DNA from: Aquimarina amphilecti
Lineage (GTDB): Bacteria; Bacteroidota; Bacteroidia; Flavobacteriales; Flavobacteriaceae
Direction: 5' to 3'
DNA: 64,000 nucleotides
Assembly: GCF_900109375.1 (NCBI RefSeq)
Contig: NZ_FOAB01000003.1
Location: 210,830-274,829 of the forward strand
The notes under the pieces: model-generated
Told to the model about the DNA's origin: nothing
Seen by the model: only the letters and a program-made list of their open reading frames with translations
Databases searched by the model: none
Program-made: the position numbers and the translations under genes
Shown: in pieces, positions 17,352 through 26,382 of the stretch
How positions within the stretch are numbered: position 1 is the stretch's first letter
Layout: each line of letters begins with the position of its first letter

Positions 17352-18419
17352 TTAAAGGTCAAAACGCAACCCTAACGACACATTGTTCTGATCAACTGCC
17401 GCATTTTTGAAAATAGGTGACAAATCATACTTGACATATATAGACATATCACCAAAGCCAATATAGGTGCTTAACCCATATATTAAATCACTGGTATTAT
17501 AGTCTCTTTTGATTTTATCTTTAATTCTATCTCCATCTTCCTTATATTTTAATTTTTGACGTGTACTAATATTCGTACCTACATATCCTCCTAATCCAAT
17601 TCTAAATTTCCCATATGTTTCGAATCTTAGTTTTTCTTCTGTTTCTACTCTCTTAGAAGCTCCAAACTCTAAATGCACAGGTACTACTATATTATCCATT
17701 CTAAATTTAGATTTGTCCAATTCTACTCTAAATTCTTCTAGATTTGTTTGATCACCGTTTTGTACAAAATATCTATTATCTGTAGGTTTTAATCCATTAG
17801 ATTGATAAGAAATACCGTATTTAACTCTCATGAAGTTTGAATTTTTAAAAACCCTTGTCTTCCAAGCTAACCCTATTTCAAAAAACCTACTACCTGCTAT
17901 TTTATAGTCAGAATCATCTAATGATTGCCCATCTACGATTGCATTATTTAATCCAAAAGCCACTACTAAATCCGAATATGTACGCTTATCATATCGTACT
18001 TTAGTCTTCTTTCCATTTTTTAGATTAATACCAAACAATATATCTCCATCATCTATATCTTTTGCTCCTAAACCAATAGACAATTTGGTTTTATCATTTA
18101 AGTAATTACTATCGTTTCGTTCTAATAGTGCTATTTGATTATCAATAATTACCAATCTATTCTCGATATTTAGCGCATGTTTTTGAGCTACAGTCTCTTT
18201 TAATTTTTGAGCTTCTACTGCGGTTAACTCTCCTTTTACCAATCGTTCGTTAATAGCTTCTACTTCTTTCTTTAAACTCTCTTTTTCTGATATTACTATT
18301 TTTTGTTTTTCTTGTTTTAATAATTCAATTTCATCCGAATTATTTACATCCTGTGCACTTAAAAAATGAACACTAAGCGACATGGTCGTTAACACGACAT
18401 ACATTATTATTGTTCTCAT
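17352..18419 (-). CDS. Outer membrane beta-barrel protein with N-terminal coiled coil
   Basis: The product has 355 residues. A signal peptide (about 1-22, ending LSAQ) precedes a charged helical coiled coil (residues about 25-105), then alternating hydrophobic/polar strands to the C-terminus, which ends in the aromatic-rich pattern NNVSLGLRFDL typical of outer membrane barrels. No enzyme motif is seen. It is the last gene of an operon with an ECF sigma factor and its likely anti-sigma factor, so it is probably made in response to the stress this sigma factor senses. I cannot name a ligand or transport role. Confidence 0.75.
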   Translation of the reverse strand: MRTIIMYVVLTTMSLSVHFLSAQDVNNSDEIELLKQEKQKIVISEKESLKKEVEAINERLVKGELTAVEAQKLKETVAQKHALNIENRLVIIDNQIALLERNDSNYLNDKTKLSIGLGAKDIDDGDILFGINLKNGKKTKVRYDKRTYSDLVVAFGLNNAIVDGQSLDDSDYKIAGSRFFEIGLAWKTRVFKNSNFMRVKYGISYQSNGLKPTDNRYFVQNGDQTNLEEFRVELDKSKFRMDNIVVPVHLEFGASKRVETEEKLRFETYGKFRIGLGGYVGTNISTRQKLKYKEDGDRIKDKIKRDYNTSDLIYGLSTYIGFGDMSIYVKYDLSPIFKNAAVDQNNVSLGLRFDL

Positions 18420-18442
18420 AAAAATTTGATTTCTACTTACTC

Positions 18443-18466
18443 CTCCCTCTCACTTATGAGAGGGAG
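18443..18466. repeat. Perfect 10-bp hairpin between anti-sigma and barrel genes
   Basis: CTCCCTCTCA (18443-18452) and TGAGAGGGAG (18457-18466) flank a 4-base loop in a 75-base gap inside the operon. No T-run follows on the minus strand, so it is more likely an RNA processing or stability element than a full terminator. Confidence 0.7.
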
Positions 18467-18494
18467 TCCATAAGAATTGATTGATGAATGTTTA

Positions 18495-19325
18495 TTAATT
18501 ATCTCTCTCTACTACAGTAGTTTTCAATTTTTCAAAACCGGTTTTAAGCGCTTCAAAAACACGATTCTTAAAAGATTCATCTAGTTCTGATTCTACGTCT
18601 AGAAGCAAAGCTGATGCATTTACTGTATTAGATTCTAAAATTTGTTGTGTAGTGATTTCCATTTGAGCTTTTCGTAGTAGCGCCTCAATTTCTTGATCAG
18701 TAACTTTTTTATTATTTTTCTCAAGTTCTTTTACCTGAGCCACTAAACTAGACACTTTACTTTCTATAAGCTCAGTAGTTATATCCAAAGGTTTTCTTTC
18801 TTCAATTAACTTACTATCTATAGTATCTATTTGTGATGTAATAGCCTCATCTATTTTTTCTTTAAAAACATTTTCAGGAGTCACTATTAAATCACTCTTT
18901 GGTATTATTTTATTAACATTTTCACGTTTTCTTATCTTCTTTGCTTTTTTCTTACTAAGATCCGTAACAACAACTTCCTCTTTCTGACTTTCAATTTCTT
19001 TTTTATTTTCTACAACATCTGATTCTGATTCTACAATCTCTACTATATTATTTAGTTTATTTTGATCAACATCATCCTCTGTAACATTAACAAATGGATT
19101 ATTAGAAGGATCTATTTTATTATCAGAATTGATAATAAAAGTTGTTATAACTAAAAAACCTACTAAACTTGCTGCTATCCCAACCCACCAGTGTTTTCTA
19201 ATTTTTTTTTGACCAAGTTGACTATCTAATTCTTGTTCTAATTTCCCCCAAGATCCCTGAGATGGACGTATTGAACGCTGCTCCAGCTTCTCCTTTATGC
19301 TATCTTCAAATTTTAATGGCGCCAT
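18495..19325 (-). CDS. Probable membrane-bound anti-sigma factor
   Basis: The 276-residue protein has a cytoplasmic N-terminus of about 45 residues (LKFEDSIKEKLEQRSIRPSQGSW), one transmembrane segment at about 46-64 (WWVGIAASLVGFLVITTFI), and a long, lysine- and glutamate-rich, largely helical periplasmic part. There is no zinc-binding HxxxCxxC motif, so it is not a ZAS-type anti-sigma factor. The call rests on topology and on the 20-base overlap of its start with the end of the ECF sigma gene. Such translationally coupled sigma/anti-sigma pairs are common in Bacteroidota. Confidence 0.75.
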   Translation of the reverse strand: MAPLKFEDSIKEKLEQRSIRPSQGSWGKLEQELDSQLGQKKIRKHWWVGIAASLVGFLVITTFIINSDNKIDPSNNPFVNVTEDDVDQNKLNNIVEIVESESDVVENKKEIESQKEEVVVTDLSKKKAKKIRKRENVNKIIPKSDLIVTPENVFKEKIDEAITSQIDTIDSKLIEERKPLDITTELIESKVSSLVAQVKELEKNNKKVTDQEIEALLRKAQMEITTQQILESNTVNASALLLDVESELDESFKNRVFEALKTGFEKLKTTVVERDN

Positions 19326-19875
19326 TACTAATCTTATTTTGTTGGTTTAACTTTTGCTGTAACATTTTCCTTGCTTTAAAAAGTTGAGATTTTGAAGTAC
19401 TTTCACTCACCCCTAACATTTTTGCAATCTCGCTATGTTTATATCCTTCTACAGCATATAATACAAACACCATTTTATACCCTTCTGGCAAACTATCTAT
19501 TAGACCCTGAATCTGCTCTACTCCTAATTCTATATTTATATTATTCCAGGACTCTTCATTATAGTACGCTATATCTTCTGTAAAAACCACCTCTTTTTGT
19601 CGTCTTAAAAATGATATCGATTCATTCACCATTATTCTCCTAACCCATCCTTCAAAACTTCCTTCGAAATTAAATTGTTTTAAATTTGTAAACACTTTCA
19701 AAAAACCACTAAGCATTACTTCTTCTGCATGATGAATATCTCTTACATAACGACGACATACTCCCAACATTTTTGGCGAATGCTTCTCATACAGTTGATG
19801 CTGTGCATCTCTGTGCTTATTTGCAGCTTTCTTTATTAGCTGTGTTTCGTTTTTATAGAACTGAATAACTTTCAA
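19306..19875 (-). CDS. ECF-family RNA polymerase sigma factor
   Basis: This is a 189-residue extracytoplasmic function sigma factor. Region 2 spans about 25-95 (EKHSPKMLGVCRRYV, FEGSFEGWVRRIMVNESISFLRR as two blocks), and region 4 about 125-180 (IDSLPEGYKMVFVLYAVEGY, HSEIAKMLGVSESTSKSQLFKAR in parts). The frame begins at TTG; the KVIQFYKNET N-terminus looks real and no ATG precedes it. The promoter 36 bases upstream (19911-19939) has a -35 AACC and -10 CGTC of ECF type and is repeated upstream of the S41 gene. The sigma factor is therefore probably autoregulated and controls that gene too. Confidence 0.92.
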   Translation of the reverse strand: MKVIQFYKNETQLIKKAANKHRDAQHQLYEKHSPKMLGVCRRYVRDIHHAEEVMLSGFLKVFTNLKQFNFEGSFEGWVRRIMVNESISFLRRQKEVVFTEDIAYYNEESWNNINIELGVEQIQGLIDSLPEGYKMVFVLYAVEGYKHSEIAKMLGVSESTSKSQLFKARKMLQQKLNQQNKISNGAIKI

Positions 19876-19910
19876 AGTAAAATCAATTATTTAAGACCTT
19901 CTATTTACAT

Positions 19911-19939
19911 AGACGCAATTAAAATCAAAAAGGTTGTCT
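19911..19939 (-). promoter_or_regulatory. Predicted ECF-type promoter of the sigma factor operon
   Basis: On the minus strand the -35 part AGACAACCTTTTTG is followed after 9 bases by the -10 part GCGTCT, so AACC and CGTC are 16 bases apart. This is typical ECF promoter geometry. The same two blocks with the same spacing occur at 21578-21606. Transcription would begin near 19905, about 30 bases before the start codon. Confidence 0.85.
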
Positions 19940-19957
19940 GGCTATGAAAATAAATTA

Positions 19958-21532
19958 TTATTTTTTATCAGACATCTCGATATCTTGTATAATCCACTGC
20001 AATTCTTCGTCTTTATCATTTAAAATCTTTTTTATTGGAACATCTGGTTTAATACCATAACCATCTGGTTCTATAGAGTAAGGTGCATTTATTTTCATTA
20101 ACCCTACTCTCATATTAATTCTAGAATTAGGTAACTCCACTTTTGCATAAATTCCAGCTACGGTTCCATTATAAGCACCTCCAGTTTCTTCTCCAACAAA
20201 TGTAGCACGTTTGGTTGCTTTTAGATGTGTGGAAAGAATACTACTTGCAGAAAAACTTTCACCATCTATCAATACATATACTTTCCCATCAAAACCATTA
20301 GGCTTGGGTTTTCTTAGCTTACTATGTTTAAACTTAAAGTAGGCTTCACCATTTTCTTTTTTAACCTTAAACATCTGATATACTCCTAATACTGGAGAAA
20401 AAATTGTCGCCATAGTTTTTGTTGGCCAAGATTTTGTGTGAAAATATGGATATAAAAAACTTAAGCGTCCAGTCATTTTGGATTTTTCTATAAATACATA
20501 CTCCTTATCCGTTAAATAAGAATATAAATCATCAATCTCTGTTAGTCGTCCTCCTAAATTACCTCTTAAATCTATCACTAAATTTTTACATTTTGCAGAA
20601 TCAATTTTAGCAAAACTTTCTTTATAAAACTCTTTATAACCTCCATTGGTAAAACTCTTAATATGCATATAACCAATAAGGCTATCAGACTCCAAAAAGA
20701 TAAAATTTCTATTATAATCTTTTGCTTTTTTATTATAACCGTATTTATAGTTTTTCTTTCGAGTTTTCTTCCGAACCTCTTTAGCTATTTTCTTATCAAG
20801 CTTACTCTTTTTCTCATCCTTTACACCTGTAGAATCTTTTTTAGAGGAGGTTTTTATTTTATCGTAATCTGCATACACGTATTTAGAATACAAACTATCC
20901 TTCAATTTTAAATGCAACAACAAACTATCCTTTTGTTTATGTGTGTTTGAATAAAAAAAACCAAAACGACTACCTACAAACTCTGGTATAAAAGTCTTGT
21001 TAAAACCATCACTAGCGTGCAATTTTTTAAAAGAACTTAATAAATCACTTACTTTTTCATCTTCAACCCTTACAATCTCTGAACCTTCTATTATTGCAAT
21101 ATTATCTTTAAAGATTTTTCTAACAAATAGCTTATCCTCCGATGTTTGAAATGACAAAGATTTAAAAGGAGATGATCTTTTACCTTTTTCTTTTATTTCT
21201 TCTTTAGTTTGTTTTCTAGATGGTGTATGTATTGACAAGTGACCCTGCTTTATACTAGTGAAAACAGGAGCAAATGAATTATAAAATTCCTTTGAGGTTA
21301 ATGGCTTCGTTAATTCACTCTTCAACCTATTTACTCTTTCTTCTAATTCTTCTTTAGAGATATACCAATAAATATCTGGGTGTAGTTTTCTGAGTTTTTT
21401 ATATGCATAGTCAACATCGTTACGCAAATCTTCAGGACTATGAGTTTTACTTATTTGTTGGTTATATGTATCTACAGAAGCACAACTGGACAGCAATAAG
21501 ACTGTGGCATATAAAAATAGTTTTCTTGTCAT
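19958..21532 (-). CDS. S41-family peptidase-like lipoprotein
   Basis: The 524-residue protein has a lipoprotein signal ending LLSSC (Cys17). Residues about 25-110 match the helical N-terminal part seen in Bacteroidota S41 proteins (DVDYAYKKLRKLHPDIYWYIS in parts), and a tail-specific protease core covers about 280-510. The likely nucleophile is in DGESFSASSILSTHL and the oxyanion region in FVGEETGGAYNG. That last motif has Gly where CtpA-type enzymes have the catalytic Lys, which places it nearer the tricorn/IRBP-like branch. A very basic Lys-rich insert lies around 225-265. Its promoter is a copy of the ECF promoter upstream of the sigma factor, so it is a probable regulon member acting in the envelope. 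Confidence 0.85.
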   Translation of the reverse strand: MTRKLFLYATVLLLSSCASVDTYNQQISKTHSPEDLRNDVDYAYKKLRKLHPDIYWYISKEELEERVNRLKSELTKPLTSKEFYNSFAPVFTSIKQGHLSIHTPSRKQTKEEIKEKGKRSSPFKSLSFQTSEDKLFVRKIFKDNIAIIEGSEIVRVEDEKVSDLLSSFKKLHASDGFNKTFIPEFVGSRFGFFYSNTHKQKDSLLLHLKLKDSLYSKYVYADYDKIKTSSKKDSTGVKDEKKSKLDKKIAKEVRKKTRKKNYKYGYNKKAKDYNRNFIFLESDSLIGYMHIKSFTNGGYKEFYKESFAKIDSAKCKNLVIDLRGNLGGRLTEIDDLYSYLTDKEYVFIEKSKMTGRLSFLYPYFHTKSWPTKTMATIFSPVLGVYQMFKVKKENGEAYFKFKHSKLRKPKPNGFDGKVYVLIDGESFSASSILSTHLKATKRATFVGEETGGAYNGTVAGIYAKVELPNSRINMRVGLMKINAPYSIEPDGYGIKPDVPIKKILNDKDEELQWIIQDIEMSDKK

Positions 21533-21577
21533 AGATGTTTTTATTTAAAATAAAATAAGCTTAATACTATTACTTAA

Positions 21578-21606
21578 AGACGCCAAAAAGAACAAAAAGG
21601 TTGTCT
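21578..21606 (-). promoter_or_regulatory. Predicted ECF-type promoter of the S41 lipoprotein gene
   Basis: Minus strand: AGACAACCTTTTTG, 9 bases, GCGTCT. Both blocks and the spacing are identical to the sigma operon promoter at 19911-19939, while the 9 spacer bases differ. Start of transcription would be near 21572, about 40 bases before the ATG at 21532. Confidence 0.85.
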
Positions 21607-21721
21607 TCCTACGAAAAAAAGTTTATAATTAGCTATTAGCATCAAAACCAATACCATTATTTATATTTTCAATAAAAAACAATGTAATTACTACCTGTAA
21701 GGTTTTTAAAATTCGCCTAGA

Positions 21722-22699
21722 TTATTTCTTTCGGTCAATAACATAATTAACCATTAATTCTAATGACGATTTATATTCGGATTCCGGATATTCAGAAAGG
21801 ATAATCAATGCTTCTTCTTTAAACTTGTACATTATTTTTGTAGCATACTCTAATCCTCCACTGATTTTCACAAAATCAATGACTTCTTTCACTCGTTTTT
21901 TGTTCTTATTATGATTTTTAACAGAGTTAATTAACCATTTCTTTTTTTCTTTAGTACAGTGATTCAATGTATAGATTAATGGTAATGTCATTTTTTGTTC
22001 CTTAATATCTATACCTGTAGGTTTACCTATTGCTGTATCACCATAATCAAATAAATCATCTTTAATCTGAAATGCCATACCAATAAGCTCTCCGAATTTC
22101 CTCATCTTCTCTACAGAATCAGAATTTGGTTCTACAGAACAGGCTCCAAGACTGCAACAAGCAGCTATTAAGGTTGCTGTTTTCTGTCTAATTATCTCAT
22201 AATAAATCTCTTCTGTAATATCAAGGTTTCTTGCTTTTTCTATTTGTAGTAACTCACCCTCTACAATCTCTTTAACAGCTACAGAAATTATTTTTAACAG
22301 ATCAAAATCATCATTATCAATACAGACCAACATACCTTTCGAAAGCAGATAATCCCCTATAAGAACTGCTATCTTATTTTTCCAAAGTGCATTCACAGAA
22401 AAAAAGCCTCTTCGACGATTAGAATCATCTACTACATCGTCATGAACAAGACTTGCTGTATGTATCAATTCGATAACTGAAGCTCCGCGATAAGTTCTTT
22501 CTTTTACTTCTCCCCCAGATACCATCTTGGCAACAAGAAAAACAAACATTGGGCGCATCTGCTTGCCTTTTCTATTTACTATGTAATGAGTAATTCTATT
22601 AAGTAAAGCAACTTTGGAGTACATGGATTGAGAAAACTTTTGTTCAAAAAGTTCCATCTCATCAATGATAGGTAATTTTATTTGCTCAACAACTTTCAA
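21722..22699 (-). CDS. Polyprenyl diphosphate synthase
   Basis: This is a 325-residue trans-isoprenyl diphosphate synthase that condenses isopentenyl units into a long chain, most likely the menaquinone side chain. The first aspartate-rich motif is in LVHDDVVDDSNRRRG and the second in FQIKDDLFDYGDTAIGKPTG; substrate-binding blocks include GKQMRPMFVFL. The family resembles octaprenyl or heptaprenyl synthases (IspB, HepT), but product length cannot be read from sequence. The frame starts with TTG (TTGAAAGTTGTTGAG); the residues VVEQIKLPI after it fit homologues. Confidence 0.92.
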   Translation of the reverse strand: MKVVEQIKLPIIDEMELFEQKFSQSMYSKVALLNRITHYIVNRKGKQMRPMFVFLVAKMVSGGEVKERTYRGASVIELIHTASLVHDDVVDDSNRRRGFFSVNALWKNKIAVLIGDYLLSKGMLVCIDNDDFDLLKIISVAVKEIVEGELLQIEKARNLDITEEIYYEIIRQKTATLIAACCSLGACSVEPNSDSVEKMRKFGELIGMAFQIKDDLFDYGDTAIGKPTGIDIKEQKMTLPLIYTLNHCTKEKKKWLINSVKNHNKNKKRVKEVIDFVKISGGLEYATKIMYKFKEEALIILSEYPESEYKSSLELMVNYVIDRKK

Positions 22700-22799
22700 T
22701 CTAGAGTAGATTATTTTGTTTTCTAACTAGTTGCGAAGATAGTATAATCCATATTGAGGGTCAAAACACTTGATAAATAATTTACTTGGAAAGTATATT

Positions 22800-23840
22800 C
22801 TATGATTTGTTTGCCAATTGTCCACAAGCTGCATCGATATCTTTACCTCTACTTCTTCTAACATTTACAACAAAACCTCTAGACTCCAATGCACTAATAT
22901 ATTGCTCTATTGCAGAATCAGAAGCTTGTTGAAATTCTCCATCGTCTATCGGGTTGTATTCTATTAAATTCACCTTACAAGGAACATAAGAGCAAAACTT
23001 TAATAACGCATTTATATCTTCTTTTCTATCATTAATCCCTTTCCAAACAACATATTCATAAGTAATTCTACTCCTGGTTTTCTCATACCAATATTCCAAA
23101 GCCTCTTTTAGATCTGTAAGTGGAAAATTCTCATTAAAAGGCATAATACCAGTTCTAACTTCATCTATGGCTGAATGCAATGATACGGCTAGTTTAAATC
23201 GAACTTCATCATCTGCCATTTTCTTAATTATTTTTGGCACTCCCGATGTCGAAACAGTAATTCTTTTAGGAGACATTCCTAATCCTTCTAAAGAGGTAAT
23301 TTTATCAATTGCTTTAATTACATTATTGTAGTTCATCAATGGTTCACCCATTCCCATAAAAACAATATTTGACAATGGACGGTTATGATACAATCGACTT
23401 TCATTATCTATAGCAACAACCTGATCATAAATCTCATCTGGATTTAGGTTTCGCATTCTTTTTAAACGTGAAGTCGCACAAAATCTACAATCTAAGCTAC
23501 AACCAACCTGAGAAGAAACACAGGCGGTAGTTCTAGTCGGAGTTGGAATTAAAACAGATTCTACTACTAATCCATCATGAAGTCTAACGGCATTTTTAAT
23601 AGTACCATCAGTACTTCGCTGCATTTGATCCACTCTAATATGGTTAATGACAAAATTATCTTCGAGTAGTTGTCTTGTAGCTTTTGAAATATTGGTCATA
23701 CTCTCAAAACTATGAGCACCTTTACTCCACAACCATTCATATACTTGATTTCCGCGAAAAGCCTTATCACCGCTTTCTACAAAGAATTTTCGCAACTGCT
23801 CTTTAGTTAGAGCACGTATATCTTTCTTTTTTGATTTCAT
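22800..23840 (-). CDS. rlmN: RlmN, 23S rRNA/tRNA m2A methyltransferase
   Basis: RlmN is a radical-SAM enzyme that methylates C2 of A2503 in 23S rRNA and A37 in some tRNAs. The 346 residues show the iron-sulfur motif CSLDCRFCATSRLKR, the MGMGEPLMNYNNV block and the C-terminal RRSRGKDIDAACGQL with the second catalytic Cys. The N-terminal accessory domain is present. The gene is single, with 100 bases to the synthase downstream. Confidence 0.97.
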   Translation of the reverse strand: MKSKKKDIRALTKEQLRKFFVESGDKAFRGNQVYEWLWSKGAHSFESMTNISKATRQLLEDNFVINHIRVDQMQRSTDGTIKNAVRLHDGLVVESVLIPTPTRTTACVSSQVGCSLDCRFCATSRLKRMRNLNPDEIYDQVVAIDNESRLYHNRPLSNIVFMGMGEPLMNYNNVIKAIDKITSLEGLGMSPKRITVSTSGVPKIIKKMADDEVRFKLAVSLHSAIDEVRTGIMPFNENFPLTDLKEALEYWYEKTRSRITYEYVVWKGINDRKEDINALLKFCSYVPCKVNLIEYNPIDDGEFQQASDSAIEQYISALESRGFVVNVRRSRGKDIDAACGQLANKS

Positions 23841-23921
23841 TTAAATGCAAAAATATGTAAAAGATACAGGATCTCTAACAGAACGTATAAACTATTTAAG
23901 AAATATCTCTATGGAATCTAG

Positions 23922-24893
23922 TTAGAATTTTACCGTGCGAAAATCTTCTCTATTATCTTTTTTGGATGATTTAATACGTTTCCATTGCTGTACTCCTCCG
24001 CCACCTCTATACTTAACATTAAGTACATCAGCATCATCTTTATCAATCCAAATCTGACAATCAGATATTTTTCCAGTTCTTATATCAGTAAACTTACCAT
24101 CAATATATTTAAATCCACTTTTATTGTTTAAGTGCTTTATTATAACCAACCCTTCTACTGGTTGGTTTTTATCGTCACCTTGGCACTCATAACATACTGC
24201 ATCCCTTTCTGATTGACGCAACATACGTTGTATAGAACCAAAAACCTGATTTTTGATCATATACAACTGAACTATATTAATAGCAACTCCTGTTTTTTTG
24301 TCATATGCTTTCCACTGTCCTAATATTGGATTAGCATCATATGTACCTAATAAATCTTCTTTAAGCTGTCCGTCTATTGGATTTTCACCCAACCATATCT
24401 TAAAAAGAGCTTGCTTAAACTCAAGGCTATTCGTGACAGCACCAAGTCTTTCTTTATTTTTATATAAAGTAAGCTTTTGATCTTTCGTATATATGATTTT
24501 AAAAATTTCGTACTTATTAATTGTCTTTGGAAGAAGTTTAATAAAATCTCTTATTTGGTCCTCCATCAAATAGCTGTTCCCATCAGTCGCACGCTCTAAT
24601 CCATTTCTAATAATTTCTTTTAAATCATTATTAGAAATATCAGAAATTGTTTTGATAGTAAGTGCCATTGTAGCATCTTTATCAGCTACCATAAGACCAT
24701 CTTCGACTCCATCAACCTCAAAATCTAGATATAATCCAATAGTGTAAAGTTTTTCTCGTTCTCCTGCTCCATTAAGCATTAGTTCAGTATTTTCAAATAC
24801 GTCTATATCATTATAGTGAAGATTACCAACCTTAGTTTGAGAAAATGAAAATAAGGTCACAAAAAATAAAACAATGTGTAATATTCTATTCAT
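23922..24893 (-). CDS. Secreted fusion of chalcone isomerase-like and DUF2147 domains
   Basis: The 323-residue product has a signal peptide (about 1-18, ending LFSFSQ). The N-terminal domain (about 20-180) matches the chalcone isomerase-like fold family, with LMLNGAGEREKLYTIGLYLD and the closing FKIWLGENPIDGQLKEDLLG. The C-terminal domain (about 190-310) matches DUF2147: ILGQWKAYDKKTGVAINIVQ at its start, a CYEC pair, GKISDCQIWI and LNVKYRGGGGVQQWKR. Neither domain has a proven enzymatic role in bacteria; chalcone isomerase-like domains often bind small ligands. Fusion of the two suggests a periplasmic or surface binding job. Confidence 0.82.
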   Translation of the reverse strand: MNRILHIVLFFVTLFSFSQTKVGNLHYNDIDVFENTELMLNGAGEREKLYTIGLYLDFEVDGVEDGLMVADKDATMALTIKTISDISNNDLKEIIRNGLERATDGNSYLMEDQIRDFIKLLPKTINKYEIFKIIYTKDQKLTLYKNKERLGAVTNSLEFKQALFKIWLGENPIDGQLKEDLLGTYDANPILGQWKAYDKKTGVAINIVQLYMIKNQVFGSIQRMLRQSERDAVCYECQGDDKNQPVEGLVIIKHLNNKSGFKYIDGKFTDIRTGKISDCQIWIDKDDADVLNVKYRGGGGVQQWKRIKSSKKDNREDFRTVKF

Positions 24894-25253
24894 AGGTTAA
24901 ATTTAAATTACTTAGGGTATTCACAAGAAACGACTAATTTTTCAAAAATGTAGAACCAATAATTAGCTCTGTTCATTTTTTCGATAAAAAACCAAATTAA
25001 TCGACATCCAGCTTATCTACATACTACGGTTTTACCGTAATTTTTCAAAAAGCTCCGCAAAATACTTATTTTTTATGAAATAAGCATTATAACTAATTAA
25101 TTTTAAGATTTCTACAACATATATTTAAATCTACACTTTACATCTGTTATCTAAAAAATGTAGGATTTAAAACACATTTAGAAACCAAAAGCTCCACTTT
25201 AAATTAAATAAAGTGGAGCTCTTTTACTAGTATATTATAAAAACAAGTCTCTT
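24894..25253. other. Intergenic region with queA terminator and a short palindrome
   Basis: No gene seen. Besides the terminator at 25182-25220 there is a 6-bp inverted repeat TACGGT-TTT-ACCGTA at 25025-25039, about 130 bases upstream of the fusion gene start. It could be an operator. The promoter of the fusion gene must lie here, but I found no clear TAnnTTTG. Confidence 0.5.
25182..25220 (-). terminator. Terminator of the aromatic amino acid/queA operon
   Basis: A perfect 11-bp stem, AGCTCCACTTT with AAAGTGGAGCT (25190-25200 and 25210-25220), and a 9-base loop are followed on the minus strand by TTTTGGTTTC. It lies 33 bases after the queA stop and closes the long operon that begins at the Phe/Tyr attenuator. 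Confidence 0.92.
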
Positions 25254-26303
25254 TTAGATGATTAGCATTGCATCACCGTAAGAATAAAACTTATATTTTT
25301 CTTTCACTGCTTCTTCGTAAGCTTCTTTAATAAAATCATGACCTGCAAAAGCTGAAACCATCATTAACAATGTTGATTTTGGAGTATGAAAATTTGTAAT
25401 CATACTATTAGCTATACTAAAATCATAAGGAGGAAAAATAAATTTATTTGTCCATCCTCTAAATTCATTTAAAGTATTATCCGAAGAAACAGAACTTTCC
25501 AATGCTCTCATAACTGTAGTACCAACAGCACAGATTCGTTGTTTGTTAGTAATACCATTATTAATAGTATCTGTAGCGCGCGCAGTAACATATGCTTCTT
25601 CGCTATCCATTTTATGCTTAGATAAATCCTCAACCTCTACTGGGTTAAATGTACCTAAACCAACGTGAAGTGTTATTTCTGCAAAATCTACTCCTTTTAT
25701 CTCCAAACGTTTCATTAAATGTTTAGAAAAATGCAAACCAGCTGTCGGAGCTGCTACAGCACCTTCATTTTTAGCATAAATTGTTTGATATCTTTCTTCA
25801 TCTTCTGGCTCTGCATCTCTTTTTATATATTTAGGTAGAGGAGTCTCTCCTAAATCTGTAAGTTTTTGTCTAAATTCATCATAAGACCCATCATATAAAA
25901 AACGAAGCGTTCTACCTCTAGAAGTAGTATTGTCAATAACCTCTGCAACTAAACTTTCGTCATCTCCAAAATATAATTTATTACCTATCCTGATCTTACG
26001 AGCTGGATCAACCAATACATCCCAAAGGCGTGTTTCTGAATTCAATTCACGTAATAAAAAAACCTCAATTCTAGCTCCAGTCTTTTCTTTGTTACCATAC
26101 AATCTAGCAGGAAAAACTTTAGTATTATTTAAAACCATAACATCATTGGGCTCAAAATAATCTATAAGATCTTTAAATTGTTTATGCTCTATTGTTTGAT
26201 CCTTTCTATTAAGAACCATTAGACGCGCCTCATCCCTATTTTCTGAAGGATACTCTGCTAATAAATCTTGAGGAAGGTCAAAATTGAAATGTGATAACTT
26301 CAT
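25254..26303 (-). CDS. queA: QueA, S-adenosylmethionine:tRNA ribosyltransferase-isomerase
   Basis: QueA transfers the ribosyl part of SAM to preQ1 in tRNA, giving epoxyqueuosine. The 349 residues begin with the family start [18 protein letters not shown] and hold [34 protein letters not shown] and the end block [19 protein letters not shown]. Length is normal. It is the last gene of the operon, 79 bases after aroA, and ends just before the terminator. Confidence 0.97.
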   Translation of the reverse strand: MKLSHFNFDLPQDLLAEYPSENRDEARLMVLNRKDQTIEHKQFKDLIDYFEPNDVMVLNNTKVFPARLYGNKEKTGARIEVFLLRELNSETRLWDVLVDPARKIRIGNKLYFGDDESLVAEVIDNTTSRGRTLRFLYDGSYDEFRQKLTDLGETPLPKYIKRDAEPEDEERYQTIYAKNEGAVAAPTAGLHFSKHLMKRLEIKGVDFAEITLHVGLGTFNPVEVEDLSKHKMDSEEAYVTARATDTINNGITNKQRICAVGTTVMRALESSVSSDNTLNEFRGWTNKFIFPPYDFSIANSMITNFHTPKSTLLMMVSAFAGHDFIKEAYEEAVKEKYKFYSYGDAMLII

Positions 26304-26382
26304 TAGTGTCTGTTTTTTTGGAGGTGCAAATATACAATCTCGACATAGGGGTTGTCAAGTAAATCACCATTTATATTTTTAT

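Noticed and set aside
19306..19325. Frameshift between sigma and anti-sigma genes
   Set aside because: Both proteins are complete; a 20-base overlap is normal coupling for such pairs.
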